A stretch of DNA of 64,000 bases, taken from NCBI GenBank assembly GCA_003640385.1, contig RCAB01000208.1, positions 29,528-93,527 on the forward strand, given 5' to 3'. Within the stretch, counting starts at the first letter, position 1. Each line of letters begins with the position of its first letter. The notes below the pieces were generated by a model that made no database searches, was not told the DNA's origin, and saw only the letters and a program-made list of their open reading frames with translations. Below are positions 24,330 through 46,683 of this stretch, one piece after another. The stretch comes from Setaria digitata (taxonomy: Eukaryota > Nematoda > Chromadorea > Rhabditida > Setariidae). The translations under genes were made by a program, and so were the position numbers.

Positions 24330-26500
24330 GTTTTATTCAAGCAATGAAGTCACTCACTAGAGCTTAATTGTTAAAATATTTCATCATATAAAAAAGAAAA
24401 ATTCTTAACTACCATCATTTAGTGAATAAATTTATAACGATAAAAATTGCGAAAATTTTACTATTACAGTCAGTTATTTTTCCTTTTTTTTTTTTTCTCG
24501 CGATCTTCAAACAGCGTTTTGAACATTAATTTAAATGAAATTTGAATATTCTGCTTCATTGCTTTTTTTAAAATAACTTTTAAAACTTCCACTTTTTGGT
24601 TCACTTTCATTCCAATATTTTCCACCAATTTTTCACAAATTAAAGGATGGACAAAGATCTTTTGATTCGATAATTAATACACTTGCTTACATAAATGAAA
24701 GTAAAAATGTTGAAAAAGCGATTAAGGAAAGATTAAACTGATATCTAAATGCATTTTGGCGATAGTTTATTTCACTTAATTCTTTATCAATTCTATGAAA
24801 AAAAAAAAATTAAAAAGCATACAACTTTTTGCAGATGAAATTAAAATATTTGAACAAAAAAAAAAAAAAAACTTGAGTTTGTTTTGTGATTAACTGGCTA
24901 TTGCTTATACTAGAAGTTATAACAACATAATATATTATAACAGCAATTGTTTAAGTTATAGCTAGATGATGATTATTAAACTTTACTTATTTTTATATTC
25001 ATTTTTTTTTTTGCAGAAAAAAAGTGAAATTTTCCAAAAAAAAAAAAAAAGAAAAAATGGAATAGATTGGAAATGGGATAAAACTGTTCGTTCTTATTAA
25101 TTCCAAACTTAATTTCTTCTTCCTATTTACATTAAGACCTTTTGATCAAAATAAAAAATATATATTTATATTAAAATAGATCACTTAATATTCGTGAATT
25201 ATTCCAGCTTTTCTTTTTAAATATTGCAAGAAATTTTCAATTAAATAAGTCCTAATTATTTTAAGAGACAGAAACTTGCGATTTCAAATATTACATTTAA
25301 TTTTAAACTTAAAATGCCTTAAACTGCTTATCTTCCAAAATAATTTGTTACACTGGAAGTGTGCTGCACTAATGTCAAACAAGCTAGAATTTTAAATACT
25401 TTTTTTTTCCAAATAATTTTCAAATACTAACTTGAAACTTGACAAATTTTTTAATTACCAATTTATTTGTGATAAAAAAAAATAGAAAAAAAAGTGGTAA
25501 ATAGTAGCGGAAAATTACAAAAATTTTCACTGCGTTAGAAGAGAAACAAAACTGATGTCTGAAGCCATTAATTAATAATTTTAATACATTTTTTTAATTG
25601 CCCCAACTAGTTAGTTTAATCAATTTAATAAAATTTTATGCTTAATAATTTTTGTTTTTATCTTTAATTAAACACTGATAACTTATCGGCAAATAGGATG
25701 ATTAGCTAACTTACTTCCGTACTGATTTTAATTCTTGCAATATAAATCCAAAATATTTCGTTATGAATTTAAATATGCTATAGTTCTTCATATTTAACTA
25801 AATTGTTAAGCCAAAAATTGATAAATTGAAGCTGATTGATAAGTTAATTAATGAAAATAATTGCTCCGAAATAAATTAACGAGATTGATATGGCTATTTA
25901 TCAGTAGAAATTGACAAAAATTTTTTTCGCATTTTCATATTAAAATCTTAATGTTTCAAGAAATTCTCGTTAATTAGTATGGATGCTTCCATTAACAAAT
26001 TGTTATGAAAAAACATTTTCCCATTAATTGGTGGTAAAATGACAGCTTTAAAAAATAAAATCTATTTCCCAGAAAATAACTTATTTTCTCAAGTTAATTC
26101 GATTCATAAAAAGTTTAATTTTTACTTCCCAAATAAATTTATTATCATTTCTGATAATATGTATGATGTATGGCGCATGTATTATTATCAGTTATGATCA
26201 ATTCTATCATGCAATTATCACGGTTTTTAAGGTGATGACGAAAGAATATCACATTACAAAGATGTTATTAGTTAAATCTATATTTGAAGTAGGCACTTAT
26301 TATTGAAAATAACACGTTGCTTCAACAGACTCATTGATTCGCAGCTGCTGAAATTAGCTGCAAAATTAATAGCAAATTTCAATCTTAAGTCTTTCAGTTT
26401 AGAATTTATGAATTTATTAAAAGTTTAATGATAAAAAAAAAAAAAAAAAAGAAAAAGAATTGATCATTTCAAAATTATCCTACATAAACAAATTTTTTTC

Positions 26501-26532
<32 letters not shown>

Positions 26533-28811
26533 AAAAAAAAGAGCTAAGGATGTTAAAGCATTAATTCTTGATAAACTTATTAGCCAGTTGATGTTATTCG
26601 TGCATTCTAATGAGTTCAATAAGTTCCTTTCTGATTTCGACGCAAAAACAAAATTTTATTTTATTATTTCATTCTTGTTTACATAATTGCTATTCGCTAA
26701 GTCATCATTTCTCGACAACTTTTAAAATGCTTTTGTTGCTGACTATTTTAAACGAAATTATTTGACAAGTGACTTTTCACAAATTCATTCATGTCTTTGT
26801 TTGTTTGTTTGTTTTGACAGTTAGATTGATTTTGTCATCTGAGAACTTTTCCAATGTTGTCAATTTCTCAATTCTTCTGTTAAAGCCTGTTTGATGAATT
26901 ATATTTCAGTATTGTGCAATTCATGATAATCCTTACTAAAATTAGAAAAAAATTAATAAGAATTACGAAATTTAATCAAGAATTTTAAATAGGAATCTTA
27001 AAATGGGTACCAAGAAAAAAAACACCTTGAAAATTATTGCTTACACCCTTGGAATTATTATTTTTTGGAGAAAAATTTAAACTTTCAAAAAAGGAAATAC
27101 AGATTTCGAACTCAACTAAGTTTGTTAATTTTTTCACACCATTTTCAGGCTTTCATAATTTTTCATTTTAACCAATTGACAATTATTTTTTGAAATTTTT
27201 CTGGAAAAATTATAGTTAAAGTTATGAAAAATAAAACAATAAAAATAATTTATTAGTCATTCATCCACCTTCAACAATTTTCAAAACAATTTGCTTTTAA
27301 TTAGTAGTCTAATTGGCTCATTATCTTCTCACTCAAGTTTTTTAAGATTTAGAAACTGAAATTTCTTTCACTATGACAACAAATTGAAGCATAAATTGTG
27401 AAAAAAAAAAAAAAAAAAAAAAAAACCCAAATTAAGAAGAAAGAAGAGGATTTTAATAGAGAAATGGCAGGAATAATTCTGGACTTCAATTATTATATAG
27501 TTTATGATTTGGTTGTTTCAGTAGGTTGAATTTGGATTTGCTTTTAGTTCATCTGAAATATAGATCAAATTTGTGACGAAAATTTAAATTTAATTTCAGA
27601 ATTAATTTTTGAAATATGAATGAATTTATATATATATATATTTTTCTAACACATAAATAATGCATACGCAAACAAAAAAAAAGGAGTTCAAAAGACAACA
27701 AAAACTAAAATCATTTCTAAGAATGAGTTTTGTTTTCATTCTTTAAAATAATTGTTAACAATTGGTCATGAGCTATTTCTGTCCTTTAAAGAACAAAACT
27801 TATGCATACATTTAAATTTTTCATTTTTTTTTTTTCTTTACAAAATTTCATCAACCTTTTCGTGACTTAACAGAAATTGTTAATTTTAAAAAGTAAAAAA
27901 AAACAATTATTTAAGTTATAATTATTTTGAAAACGATAAAATTTGACTATACAGCCGCGTCATTTATTTTATAAAACAACCTGTTATTTTTTTTCGATGT
28001 GCAATTTACTTGCCATACACGTATTTTATCATCGATTCTAAAAAAAAAATTAAGAACAAAAATCGATTAAATTAGAAATAATTTTTATTTTTTATTTAAT
28101 TAAGATGTGAAATTATGGTTAATTATCATAATTCATCTCCTAAGGTAAATTATGATGAAAATTATGCACCATATGTGCTAAATTAATTTATTACTTCTCA
28201 GTTTCAATATCATACGGAATAACTGTTTATCATTGTATTATTTCAATTAATGAGTAAATATTTTTTTTTTTTATATTACTTGATGCCTTTCAAAATTATT
28301 CCACTAATGCTGCCTCTTTTTTTTTTTTTTTTTTTCTATTTCATTCTCATTTGAGATTTCAGTCATCTTTAAGAAAAATGTCACAGTAAGGAAAATGTCA
28401 TCATCACGAAGTATACACCTGAGAATGGCGAAATGAAGTGAGGTACATTTTTCATGCAAGTTTCAAATTCAAAACTAAATTTCTTACGAATTTAAATTTC
28501 CCGGCTGCTCCATAAATGTATTTCTCAGTTCATTTTTCTTCTTTTCCAAGTGCGCAAATTTTAGAAAGAAGCAAAATGCTTGAGAATTGTCATTTTACTT
28601 GATGATAGTAACATTTTTCTTTCCATCTGAATGACTGGAATTTTCTGGAAAAAGAAAAAAAAAAGGACACTTAAAAAATCAGTCAGAACATCTTGGCTTC
28701 TAACAAATCAAGTCAAACAAATATTTATTAAGTAAGTAACAAAAATTAAAAGCAATTTTGTGAAACAAAATTTGTTTGAGGAAGAAAAGGAAGTTGAGAA
28801 AAAAGAGGAAA

Positions 28812-28855
<44 letters not shown>

Positions 28856-31153
28856 GAAATATTAGCAAATTAAATTAGATTAAACCAAATTTTAATGCAT
28901 ACAAAAAAATTTTTTTTTTTAGAAATTTTTATGAATTTTTCTTTTTTCTTTGTACACACTTAGTTTTACAACAGAGCTAAAAATAAGCATTCTATTTTTC
29001 TTCTATTTTCTCATTATTTTCATTTTTTAGCGTAAAGGAAAAGTTTTGCTTTTTTCAAAAAATTTTTCATCCATTCGAATTTATCAAAATTCCGAAAAAA
29101 AATAAATTAAAAAAATTTTGTTATTTTAATTTTACCGCAATTTTTCTCCGAAATTTTACTTTCAACAGAGAAGTGTTCATCTCAATTCCTTTTTAACAAG
29201 ATTATATGGATGAATCTTTTATTGTTGAAAGTGTTAACTAAAACTTTTAATAAGCTATTTTCACTAATCTTGAAAAAGAAAAAAACAAAAAAAAAGCAAA
29301 GAAATTCCGGAATTTCAGTATAATATATACGCTTCACAAACATACAGCTTACATCGAATGTACCTTTCGTTGGTAAATTTCCATTTCCGGTTGTCAAAAC
29401 GTTGGCTTAAAAGAAGCAAGGCTACAATGCTAGTAGAAAAGCATATTTCTATTTGAGCAGTACAAAATATATATTTAACATTTGTAGAAAAAAAAGAGAG
29501 AAAAAAGATAAACAAAATAAAATTTTAAAATGAAAAGGAATTATTATTCATCAATAATTGTTCTATAAATTTCACTTTTTTTTTTTTATTTTCGTTTTGC
29601 TGTATATTTGCCGTATATATTTTATGCATATGACTATATTGCTAATGGTTAAATTTAAAACTTTTTTTTTTAATTTTTTTTTTTTTTTTGCTCCAACCAT
29701 TCACCAAAACAACAAACCATTTTGCGAAAATTGAAGTTAGTTTCAGTTTAAATTAGCAATTTAAATTGGTTAATTTTGTCATTAAACGAAGTGTTCAGGA
29801 ATTCTTCTTAACAATCCAAAAATTTATTGATTTTAAATTATTGCTAGAAATTGTTTCACTTTTTTTTTTTTTTAATTTAAAAATATTTTTCGATCTTATT
29901 ATTCCATAGTCCATTTCAGTGCCATGCATCGTCATATTTTATTTCAAATTTTGTGGAGAAAAAAAAAAAAAAAAAGAAAATAAATCAATGAGCATGGATT
30001 GCTTTCAGTAGGTTAATTAAGCAAAAAGCATAAATAATTCTCTTTTTTTTCCTTGTTCTTAATTCATGGATAAGTAAGAAAAAAAAAAGGTGATAACAAG
30101 TGATATGAAATATCAAATGAAAATAACAACATAAAAATATAAAATGATTATGCATAATGAGAATTTAATGAAAAAAAAAAAAAAAAAAGGCAATAATAAA
30201 TGACTCTAATTTTATCTTTTGTTAATTTCATTTAAAAAAAAAAAAAATTAATGAAATTATTTCTCTTTTTTTCACTAGTCCTTCAACTTCCACAACTTTT
30301 TCGAAAATTTTCAACACAATTTCATTCTATTTTCTTTTTGTTTATTTCATTTCAGTGTATTTTATTATTCCATTTCATATTTATTGTTTGTTCACCAAAA
30401 ACTGGCTTTAATATTAATGCTAAAATTATGAAAGCATCAAAATTCGATGATTAAGAGATTTTAATTTAAATTGAACATTTAAAACAAATATGGTAAATTC
30501 TCAACAATTTACAACTGAATCGGTTATGAGCATTCATTCAAATTTAGATAAATATAAGTTCCAAAGTTTTGTTCATATGACATATATAAACCAAAAAAAA
30601 AAAAATCACTAATAACAATACGTCAAAAAAAGGAAATTAGCATGAATTTCATTAAAATTGAAATAAAATGAAAATTATTATTTTTTCTTAGAAATAGTTT
30701 TGTTGCTTAAATTAGCAAGATTGCATGAAAAGTTTCTTTTTTTCTTTTTTTTTTTTTTTTTTTTTTTTTGTTAAGAGGCTAAAAACTAAAACAGAATAAC
30801 CGACATATTATTCTCAGTTTATAAGTTAGAAAAAATTTTTGCACTTCCCAAGTTATTGTGCATCTAAAAAGGATCTTTAATTAAACATTCCATCGTCTAC
30901 AGCTGCGCTTCTTTTTGTCGAGAATGAACTGATGAAATTTTCTTCTCATTAGAAATCATTTTTCCTTTGTTACAATACTTTCATTCACGAATTAAAAGCT
31001 AAAAAAGTTTCAGAAAGTTTAAATCTCAGTAGTGAATTGAATATTTAACAGTTCAAAAGGAAAAGAAAAAATTAACTTTAATAATTGTCAACATTACTAC
31101 ATTCATTCAAGGCACTGGAATGATATCTAATAGCAATAATAATAGTGATAATA

Positions 31154-31312
31154 ATAATAATAACAATAATAATAACAACAATAATAATAAAAACAATAAT
31201 AATAACAACAATAATAATAACAACAATAATAATAACAACAATAATAATAACAACAATAATAATAACAACAATAATAATAACAACAATAATAATAACAACA
31301 ATAATAATAAAA
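31154..31312. repeat. 15-bp minisatellite AATAATAATAACAAC
   Basis: About ten tandem copies of AATAATAATAACAAC, the first ones imperfect, preceded by plain AAT sequence. Every plus-strand codon in one frame is Asn, giving a poly-Asn open frame, and the minus strand gives poly-Leu and poly-Tyr frames. No splice sites or flanking coding sequence support translation. Confidence 0.95.
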
Positions 31313-31956
31313 CAATGATGTTGTTATAATAAAGACGGTATGACGAAATATGATATGATCAAAATGATTGTAAATTTTCTGTTATTCAATCAACTGCAAT
31401 TAATTTCACTTTCAATCCCTTAAAATAAAAAGTAAGCAAAACGTTGAAATGTTTGTTAACTTGAAATTTGATGCATTTATTTCGATTTTGTTTGTTTGCA
31501 TTGTTATTTAGGTAATTTTATGCAGGGGAATTCTTTAAAATTCCCAAGACATGTATTTTAAAATCGAGAAGTTTTTTTTATAAAAGAAATTTTTATTAAA
31601 TATATTTACTGCATCATAACTAGTGAGATTATCTGCTCAAAATTATGATTGATTAGCGAATTAGTGATAAAAAGAGGAGAAATAGAAATAATATACTATG
31701 TGAAAAAAAAAAATGTCATTTGACCCCAAATGAGTCACGAATGTTTAAAAATAAAAGTCTTAGATAGAGATACTTAAAAGTCTCAGTCTGTATTATCGTA
31801 TCTTGTGCATCACATATCTAATCTCACCTTTATTCTGATCCAATAACATTGATTAATTTAGTGATTTAAGATAATATCATTGATTAATTTGCTATATTAT
31901 GTTCCAGTGTTCCACAATATGGCACCATATAATATTAAATTATGCCAATTTTTTGA

Positions 31957-32170
31957 TAATTTTAAAAGAATTAAAATTTAAGTGTTCTCTTTCGGTACTA
32001 AGCATTTATCGTATTCTTTGACTAAAATTATAATAATTTCAAAAGAAGAAAAATTAAAGTGATCACTTTTGGTACCATAGTACCAAAAATTCTATGATTA
32101 AAAAATTATGAGAATTTCAAAAAAGGAAAAATTGAAATAATCTCTCTTCTAGTACCAATGATTTATCAAG
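31957..32170. repeat. Three degenerate tandem copies of a ~77-bp unit
   Basis: The starts TAATTTTAAAAGAA (31957), TAATTTCAAAAGAA (32034) and GAATTTCAAAAAAGG (32112) are spaced 77 and 78 bp, and each unit continues through a similar purine-rich stretch to a GGTAC or AGTACC core. The middle copy has turned its core into a short perfect hairpin (arms TTTTGGTAC, 32067-32075, and complement 32080-32088). Confidence 0.65.
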
Positions 32171-32715
32171 CATGTATAACAAAACTTCCTATTACCATGA
32201 CACCATTTTATCTGGTCTTTTTTTTTTTTTTTTTTTAATCATTTTATTCTCATTCAAATGAACCTTCAAATGACATCTATCCACGGATTTAGCCTCCTTC
32301 CTTTTCTTGGCCTGCTTCTACACTATTCCTTCCTACTTAAGCCAATTAAGCTTCGCATTTTCATCAGACGGTGTCGCTTTTCCCCCCCAACTGACACCAA
32401 CTACACTATTTAATCGAATTTTCCATCCTTTCACACTGTCAGTTTTCGATCGGATGCCAGTTGTTTACAAATGGAAAATGATAGCAAAAGCTATTAGTAA
32501 TTCTATTTTCTTAACACTTTAACAATAATATTAGTCTTACAAATGTCCAAAAATTTTCATCCAAAATTTGATGAGAATGAAATCTTTTCTAATGATAAAC
32601 ATTGTAATGATGATAAATTACAAATCATTATCATAATCAATTCTTATCTTATTATTTATTTTAAATAATTTTATTTGTTTGATAGTTTTTTTCTTTTCTG
32701 GTTTTATATTTTGTC

Positions 32716-32760
32716 CTCATTGGTACCAGTCTAATGGATAGATTGGTTGGTACCAATGAG
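32716..32760. repeat. Stem-loop with perfect 13-bp arms around GGTACC
   Basis: CTCATTGGTACCA at 32716-32728 is repeated in exact inverted form at 32748-32760, with a 19-base loop. The arm shares its GGTACCA core with the hairpin at 32067-32088, 630 bp away. Confidence 0.8.
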
Positions 32761-35353
32761 AATTAACTTTTGACATTTTTGCACAGGAGAAAATGCAAAC
32801 GAGTAAATTACACTTAGGCTAAATGACTTACTTATTTGATCTTATTTTAGCAATTAATTATGCAACAAACTTTTTTTTTCCTTTTGCTAATGTGAATATG
32901 AAATGAGAAATAAAATTTTTGAATAATATTTAAATATCGTTATTACTTTTTCTTTCCTTTTAGTCCTAATAAATAATCAAAGATTACAAAAAATTTAGAA
33001 TTATTAGTGAACTTTATACATCTAAATCATGTGATTATATTAATTATTTCAATTATTATTTGAACTTTCCGGTTTTAATCAAGAAAAGAAAAGGAAAAAA
33101 ATTTAGCTGCATTAATTGCTAATAGCAATGGATGTGAAATGAGCACTTAAATGTTTCCTTTCAAGCAATGAGCATCAATTTAACTTATTTGATATTCTAT
33201 TTCTTAAAATAAAATGTCCGCTATTAGTTCGACTGCTCGAATTTATTTAATTTATCTTCGTTTGTCAAAATGTTTATTCATGTACTATAATAAAATTTTA
33301 AACTTGTAATTTGCTAGTGAAAATAAATAAAATGAACAAAGAGAGAAATTATAAAGTAATTTGAAATGCAAAATTAAAAGGCAGAAAATTTTCACTTTCG
33401 CATAAATTCAATTATGTAATGAGCTACTTTTTGGATCAACAAAATAATGATGTTGCAAATATTTTAGCAATTTCTATTCATGTACTGTATTGCGGCATAA
33501 ATTACATATTAGAAAAGATCACCTGATTAGGTGCAGATTTGGAATTGCTATATTTGTTATTTTAGGAATTAAGATATCATATCTGTTGGATTAAAGGAAA
33601 GATGAACAGTGATAAACTTTCTATTTGATCCATCGCATAGGAAAAAGATTTCCGCTTTCTTTTATCTTTAATTTGTTTCTTAAACTTTGCTTAATTATTT
33701 AATCAACTTTCATTTCACTTGCTAAGTGCGAAACAATAAATATGTAACAAACTTAATTTCTTTCCCTTTCCTTGTTTGCTGCAATAATTGTATACATTAG
33801 CAATGTTTATTAAGTTTAAAGACTAAAATTTTATTTCGTGCCTTTCAGTTTTCCAGTTATTAGATTAGAAAACGAACTTGAGAATGGAACCATATTTTAA
33901 GCCATAGCAGAAATATAAAAGCATCAAAAAATCTAGGAATAGCAATGATTTATATTTAAACTAAAATATTCCACAAGGCAAAGACTGGGATAGGTAGCAT
34001 CGACAGGTTAATAATTAATATGCTGTGCAGTAATGGATGTATGTGCTTGTTTACTCTTTTTTTTTTTTTTTTTTGTTTCAAATATGGTTATGTAATTTAG
34101 AAAATAAAATTTAGCTTTGAAAATAAAATTTTTCTACTACAATAAACTTTTTATTGCTAAAATATATTACGAATTGTTGCAAATTTACATTTGGAAAATT
34201 TATTTGCACTTGAAAATTCATCATATTTATTTTTCTATTCAGGCAAAAATTTGCAGTTTAAAATTTATTAAAAGATTTAAATTATAGGAGTGAAATAATT
34301 AAATAAAAAGAACAAATTGATGAAAAAAGGTGAGAAAATTCGAGAAAAAGTATAAATGAATTTTTATAATTGTTGAGATACGTTTGAAACAATTTATGAT
34401 TTCTTTTTTTTCAAGCAATAAGATGAAAAAAACGAAATGAAGAAAAGAATTACACGAAAGTATTGTATAATAAATATGCACTTATTTAGCATTTAGAATT
34501 TATTAAATTCAAATTTTTTTTTGTTAATTTTTAATGTTCATTAATTTATATTACTCGACTAGTTTACTTTTTGTTTTATATGATATATGATGAAACGACA
34601 TGGGAATAGAATCTCTTTTAAATAATACTACCGCCCTTAAGCATTGTATATAATATTTTCGCACTTTCCTCTGCGCTTTTTTTCTCTCTTTTTTTTTTTT
34701 AATTATATTTTATCATTAGACTTGCTTAGTTATTTACCTTAATGAACAACAAATAATACTATAAGATGTTATAAGCCTAAGCTTATTGAAATAAACTTTT
34801 TATATTTGCCGAAACTTAATCATTTATTTAATCAATTTATCATATGCATTTCAATTATATTATATTATATTGCATTTAAGTAAGGCTATCTTACCTTTTC
34901 TTTTGCTTTAAATTATCTGTTGAGCATTTTAAAATACCTAAAAATTTGATTGAGTAGCTTATTTGCTTATTTGCTGAGGATTTTAAGATGCTGAGACGAA
35001 TCCAACGATAGCTTTTCCTGCTAACACTTTGTAATGTTAATACGATAACATTAAAGGTTATTTATTTAATATTGTGCTGTCCGTTAGAAAGTATTTCTTC
35101 TCTTTTCTTGTGCAATAATTCTTTTCAGTAAGTGAGATTTGGATGAAATTTTCATTTTGCAATATCGGATTTCTGCACTGATCAAAATTTTATTGGAAAA
35201 GCAAAAAAAATTTCATAGCATTTCAAAAAAAAAAAAAAAGAAAGAAAGAAAGAAAAGAAAAGAAAAGAAAAATGAAAGCATCGATCTCATTAAGAATATG
35301 CTATGTGAAATTAGAAGAATAGCTGCAGATTGCATCAATTAGTCTTTTTTCTT

Positions 35354-35389
<36 letters not shown>

Positions 35390-35395
<6 letters not shown>

Positions 35396-35400
35396 NTGCT
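35390..35400. other. Contig join in poly(T) (N at 35396)
   Basis: A T run of roughly 40 bases ends in an N. The surrounding open frame is a poly-Phe artefact. Confidence 0.8.
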
Positions 35401-37061
35401 TTTGATAATGAAGATAAAGCAATTTTTCTATTCCTTTATAAGTTTTAATGAATCGTTTTTCCTCTTTTTTTTCGAACGAAATGAAGAAAATAAAAATAAA
35501 AAAAATAACGAAAGAATTTCTTCAAGTTTCTTCAATAATCATTCTTTTTTCAATTTGTGTTTTTCTTATGAATCTATTAGTAAGTTAACTTCTTCCTTGC
35601 CAGCTGATGCATTAAATTATATGAAATCTTCATGAGCATTTTATCAGACGACATGCATCTATCAGTTCTTATCATATGTGAATTTAAAAAATATCATTTG
35701 GAATTTCAGTTAGCTTAGGATTCAATCGTACAAATGCAACAGAATGAAATGTAAATATATCATAGAGTTTGAAGGATGAAATTTCAATTCCTAATCTCTT
35801 CGATTATTTATATTCCAAATTCTTCTCCTCTTGATGGAATCGCGGAAAAAACAAAAAATGAAAATAAAAAGAAAAACCAGCTAGGGAAAAGTGAAAAAAT
35901 TTAAAAAAAAAAAAAAGGTACAAATACTTTAAAAAGTTTTTGTCCTTTTTTTCTCTTTTAAAAAGATTATTAATTGAACATTTTTCTTTCGAGCACTTTA
36001 AAAATTAATAAATATATTAGTCTTATCAATAAATTTAAATTGACAGTGACTTTTGCATCAACAAAAAGAAAAAAGAGAAGAAAAAAAAAACGAAGAAACA
36101 AAAACTTTTGTTGTTTATTATTTTTTTTTTTCTTTAATTTTTAACGGATTTCTCGTCAATTGCTTGCAATCTTCTGTTTTGCTTTTTTTTCCCTTTTGTT
36201 TTGTCTTTCTAATCTTTTTCAGACTTCAAGCTACTTTCCATTAAGTAGCATTTACACATTTATGCACATAAAGGAAATATTTGGATCGAAGTTTCAGATA
36301 AAAATAAGAAAAAAAAAAAAAAAAAAAGAGAAAGGAATGGAGTGGGAAAAGAGGAAGAGAGAGAGAGAAAAGAAAGGAAGAAAGGAAAATGAGGAAGGAA
36401 AGAGTTTCCCAGTTAAGGATTTCATGGAATATACGAAGCGAAAGAATGATGGATAATCCGGATGGACTGTTAATATTCAGGATGAAGGATAATAATTGGC
36501 TAGGTAGTTTACTCAACGATAAATGGAAAGAAGGGAGAGAGTGATAACGACTAAAAATTATCGGAATGATAAACCAGCTTATTAATGCAGCATAATTATC
36601 ATATAATATTTATCTGATCGAATCATATCCCTTTCATATAGTCATTTGTGCTTTCCCATCGGAAAATATTTGCAATGAAGTAGCAAGAGTAGCACAAAAA
36701 ATATTTATGTAAGTGTACTTATATATATATATATTTGTAAGTATTCATATTCTATAATATATAAATATTTGCTACCTTTTTGCCATTTAATTTTATGGAT
36801 ACATTTCATAGTTATAAAATTGCAATAAAATATATTCGATTTGATAATTATTGATAAATTGTAAAAGCTATCAGTGCCATTTATTCGTTATCATTTAGAA
36901 CCATAAAAGAAAGCATTATCATTGTGCAATGAATCATTTTACAAATAAATATTTATGCTAATTACTTTGAAATTTATTTTTTATAAATTCAAAGAAGTCT
37001 GTATCGTTTGTTATGTGGCAAACATTAGCAATACTAGCAACAACAGTACCAATATTTATCA

Positions 37062-45054
<7,993 letters not shown>

Positions 45055-46683
45055 AACCAGTTATTAAAAAATCCCATCTGCACAATTTTCAATTTTCTCA
45101 ATTTAATTTGAACAACTTTCATCAAAATTTATTGATCTGCATTGCATACTTTATCGTTTTAATTTTCATTATTATTTAATTTATGGTAAATTTGCCTTAC
45201 TAAATATATTTAATTAATTTAAAATTTGTTGCTTCGTTTTTACCGAAATAATAAATTCAATTTGTAACATTTCACAAATGTAACATAGTAATAATTGGCA
45301 TAAGTGAAAAAGCAAAACAAAGTAATTTTGGCATAATTATTAATTTAAGCAAATTTAGATACAATTAAATAATCGGAGTAAAATACAGCACTAATCGATT
45401 TTATTCTGAAGCTAAAAAAAAAGTTCTAAGTCACTTTTTCTATTTTTTTTTCTTTCTTTTTTAGGATATAAGAGTCAAGTTTAATTTCATTTGCAAGATT
45501 CTTTTTTTTCTTTCTTTTTTCCTCTTCGGTTTTTTTTTTCTAAACAAGTGTGTAAGTGTATATAATAAATAATGATATATTTACAATACATAAAAATCTG
45601 GCATGCGATAGGTTGAAATAAAACAAAATTGAATTTTCCATTTTGCTGTTATGTTTTATCAATTATCATGGAAAATTATCTTATGAATGTTGGCATAAGA
45701 CGATTAATTAAGATTAGATCAGGAATCGATGAGAAATAACGCAAAAACAGTAAAAATTTGCATAAAATTAAATTAAACAACCGAAAATAGCATTGAAATT
45801 GGCTTCACTCAAACTAATTTCACATCATTTCATTTTTTTTATTTTTTATTTTTTTTTTGCATTAGATCGAAATACATAATAGGAATTGAGAAGTTAAATT
45901 TTTCTCTCTTTTCTTCATGTTTTAAATAGTAGCTACATTAGCATTCTTGAAGATGCCAATGTCTTTTTTTTTTTTTTTAATCAGACTTAGTTTAATATAC
46001 CAAAAAAAAGGCTAATATAAATAAAAAATTATTTATAAATGAAAATTATCAAAAAAAAAAAAAAAAAAAAACAATTGCTAGTTAAAAAAATCATTATTAA
46101 TGATGTTATTAGTGAATGAAAAAATGAAAAGTTAACCGAAGAAATACTGAGTACATTTTTTTATATTTTGTAAAAATTCATCAAAAAAAATATGAAAATG
46201 ACTAAATGAATTGATGAAGTGAAATTTTGTCTAATTAATTCTTCCCTATTTTATCCAATCATTTTATCTAATAAACTTTTGACAAAAAAAAAAAAGTAAA
46301 AACATTAAAAAAAAAAGTAAAAACATTTTATCCGTAAAATCAGAAATCGATAACTAGACAGAAATAAATAAATCTATCTTAAATGCTCTTTTGAAAATTT
46401 ATACAGAAACATATGAAATAGATAATAAAGAAACAAATAATAAGCAAGGATTTTCTACGGAAATAAAGTAATTAGCAAAAAAAAAGTGCTACCAGAGCAA
46501 TTAAAGCCAAAACTGTATTCAAAATTCGAACAAAGAAACTTCTGCAAAATAAGAAGGCATCAATTATCATTTCTCGGACTTTATTGGACTTTCACCAAAC
46601 TAACACATTAAAATGAATTATCCCGGAAAGCTATTTGCTATAAATTAAGATTTGAAAACAATTTATTTTAAATATTAATTAAA

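Larger units (their letters stand above)
23656..37061. other. 13 kb AT-rich region, no confident gene
   Basis: Mostly homopolymer-laden AT-rich DNA upstream of the amine receptor, transcribed rightwards from 37062. It includes an ATCA run, a 15-bp minisatellite, degenerate 77-bp repeats, GGTACC stem-loops and a contig join in poly(T) at 35396. Short coding-like segments at 28363-28436 (plus) and 32300-32520 could not be linked into genes. Confidence 0.5.

Noticed and set aside
30251..30454. Plus-strand ORF starting with a signal-like MKLFLFFSLVLQ
   Set aside because: Phe/Leu-rich throughout, derived from T-rich DNA, with no downstream exon; hydrophobic leaders arise readily in such sequence.
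30890..30945. Minus-strand terminal-exon-like frame ending KKKRSCRRWNV
   Set aside because: Short, with no partner exon in phase; not enough to call a peptide gene.
31107..31329. Poly-Asn (plus) and poly-Leu/Tyr (minus) ORFs
   Set aside because: Products of the AATAATAATAACAAC minisatellite without splice sites or unique sequence.
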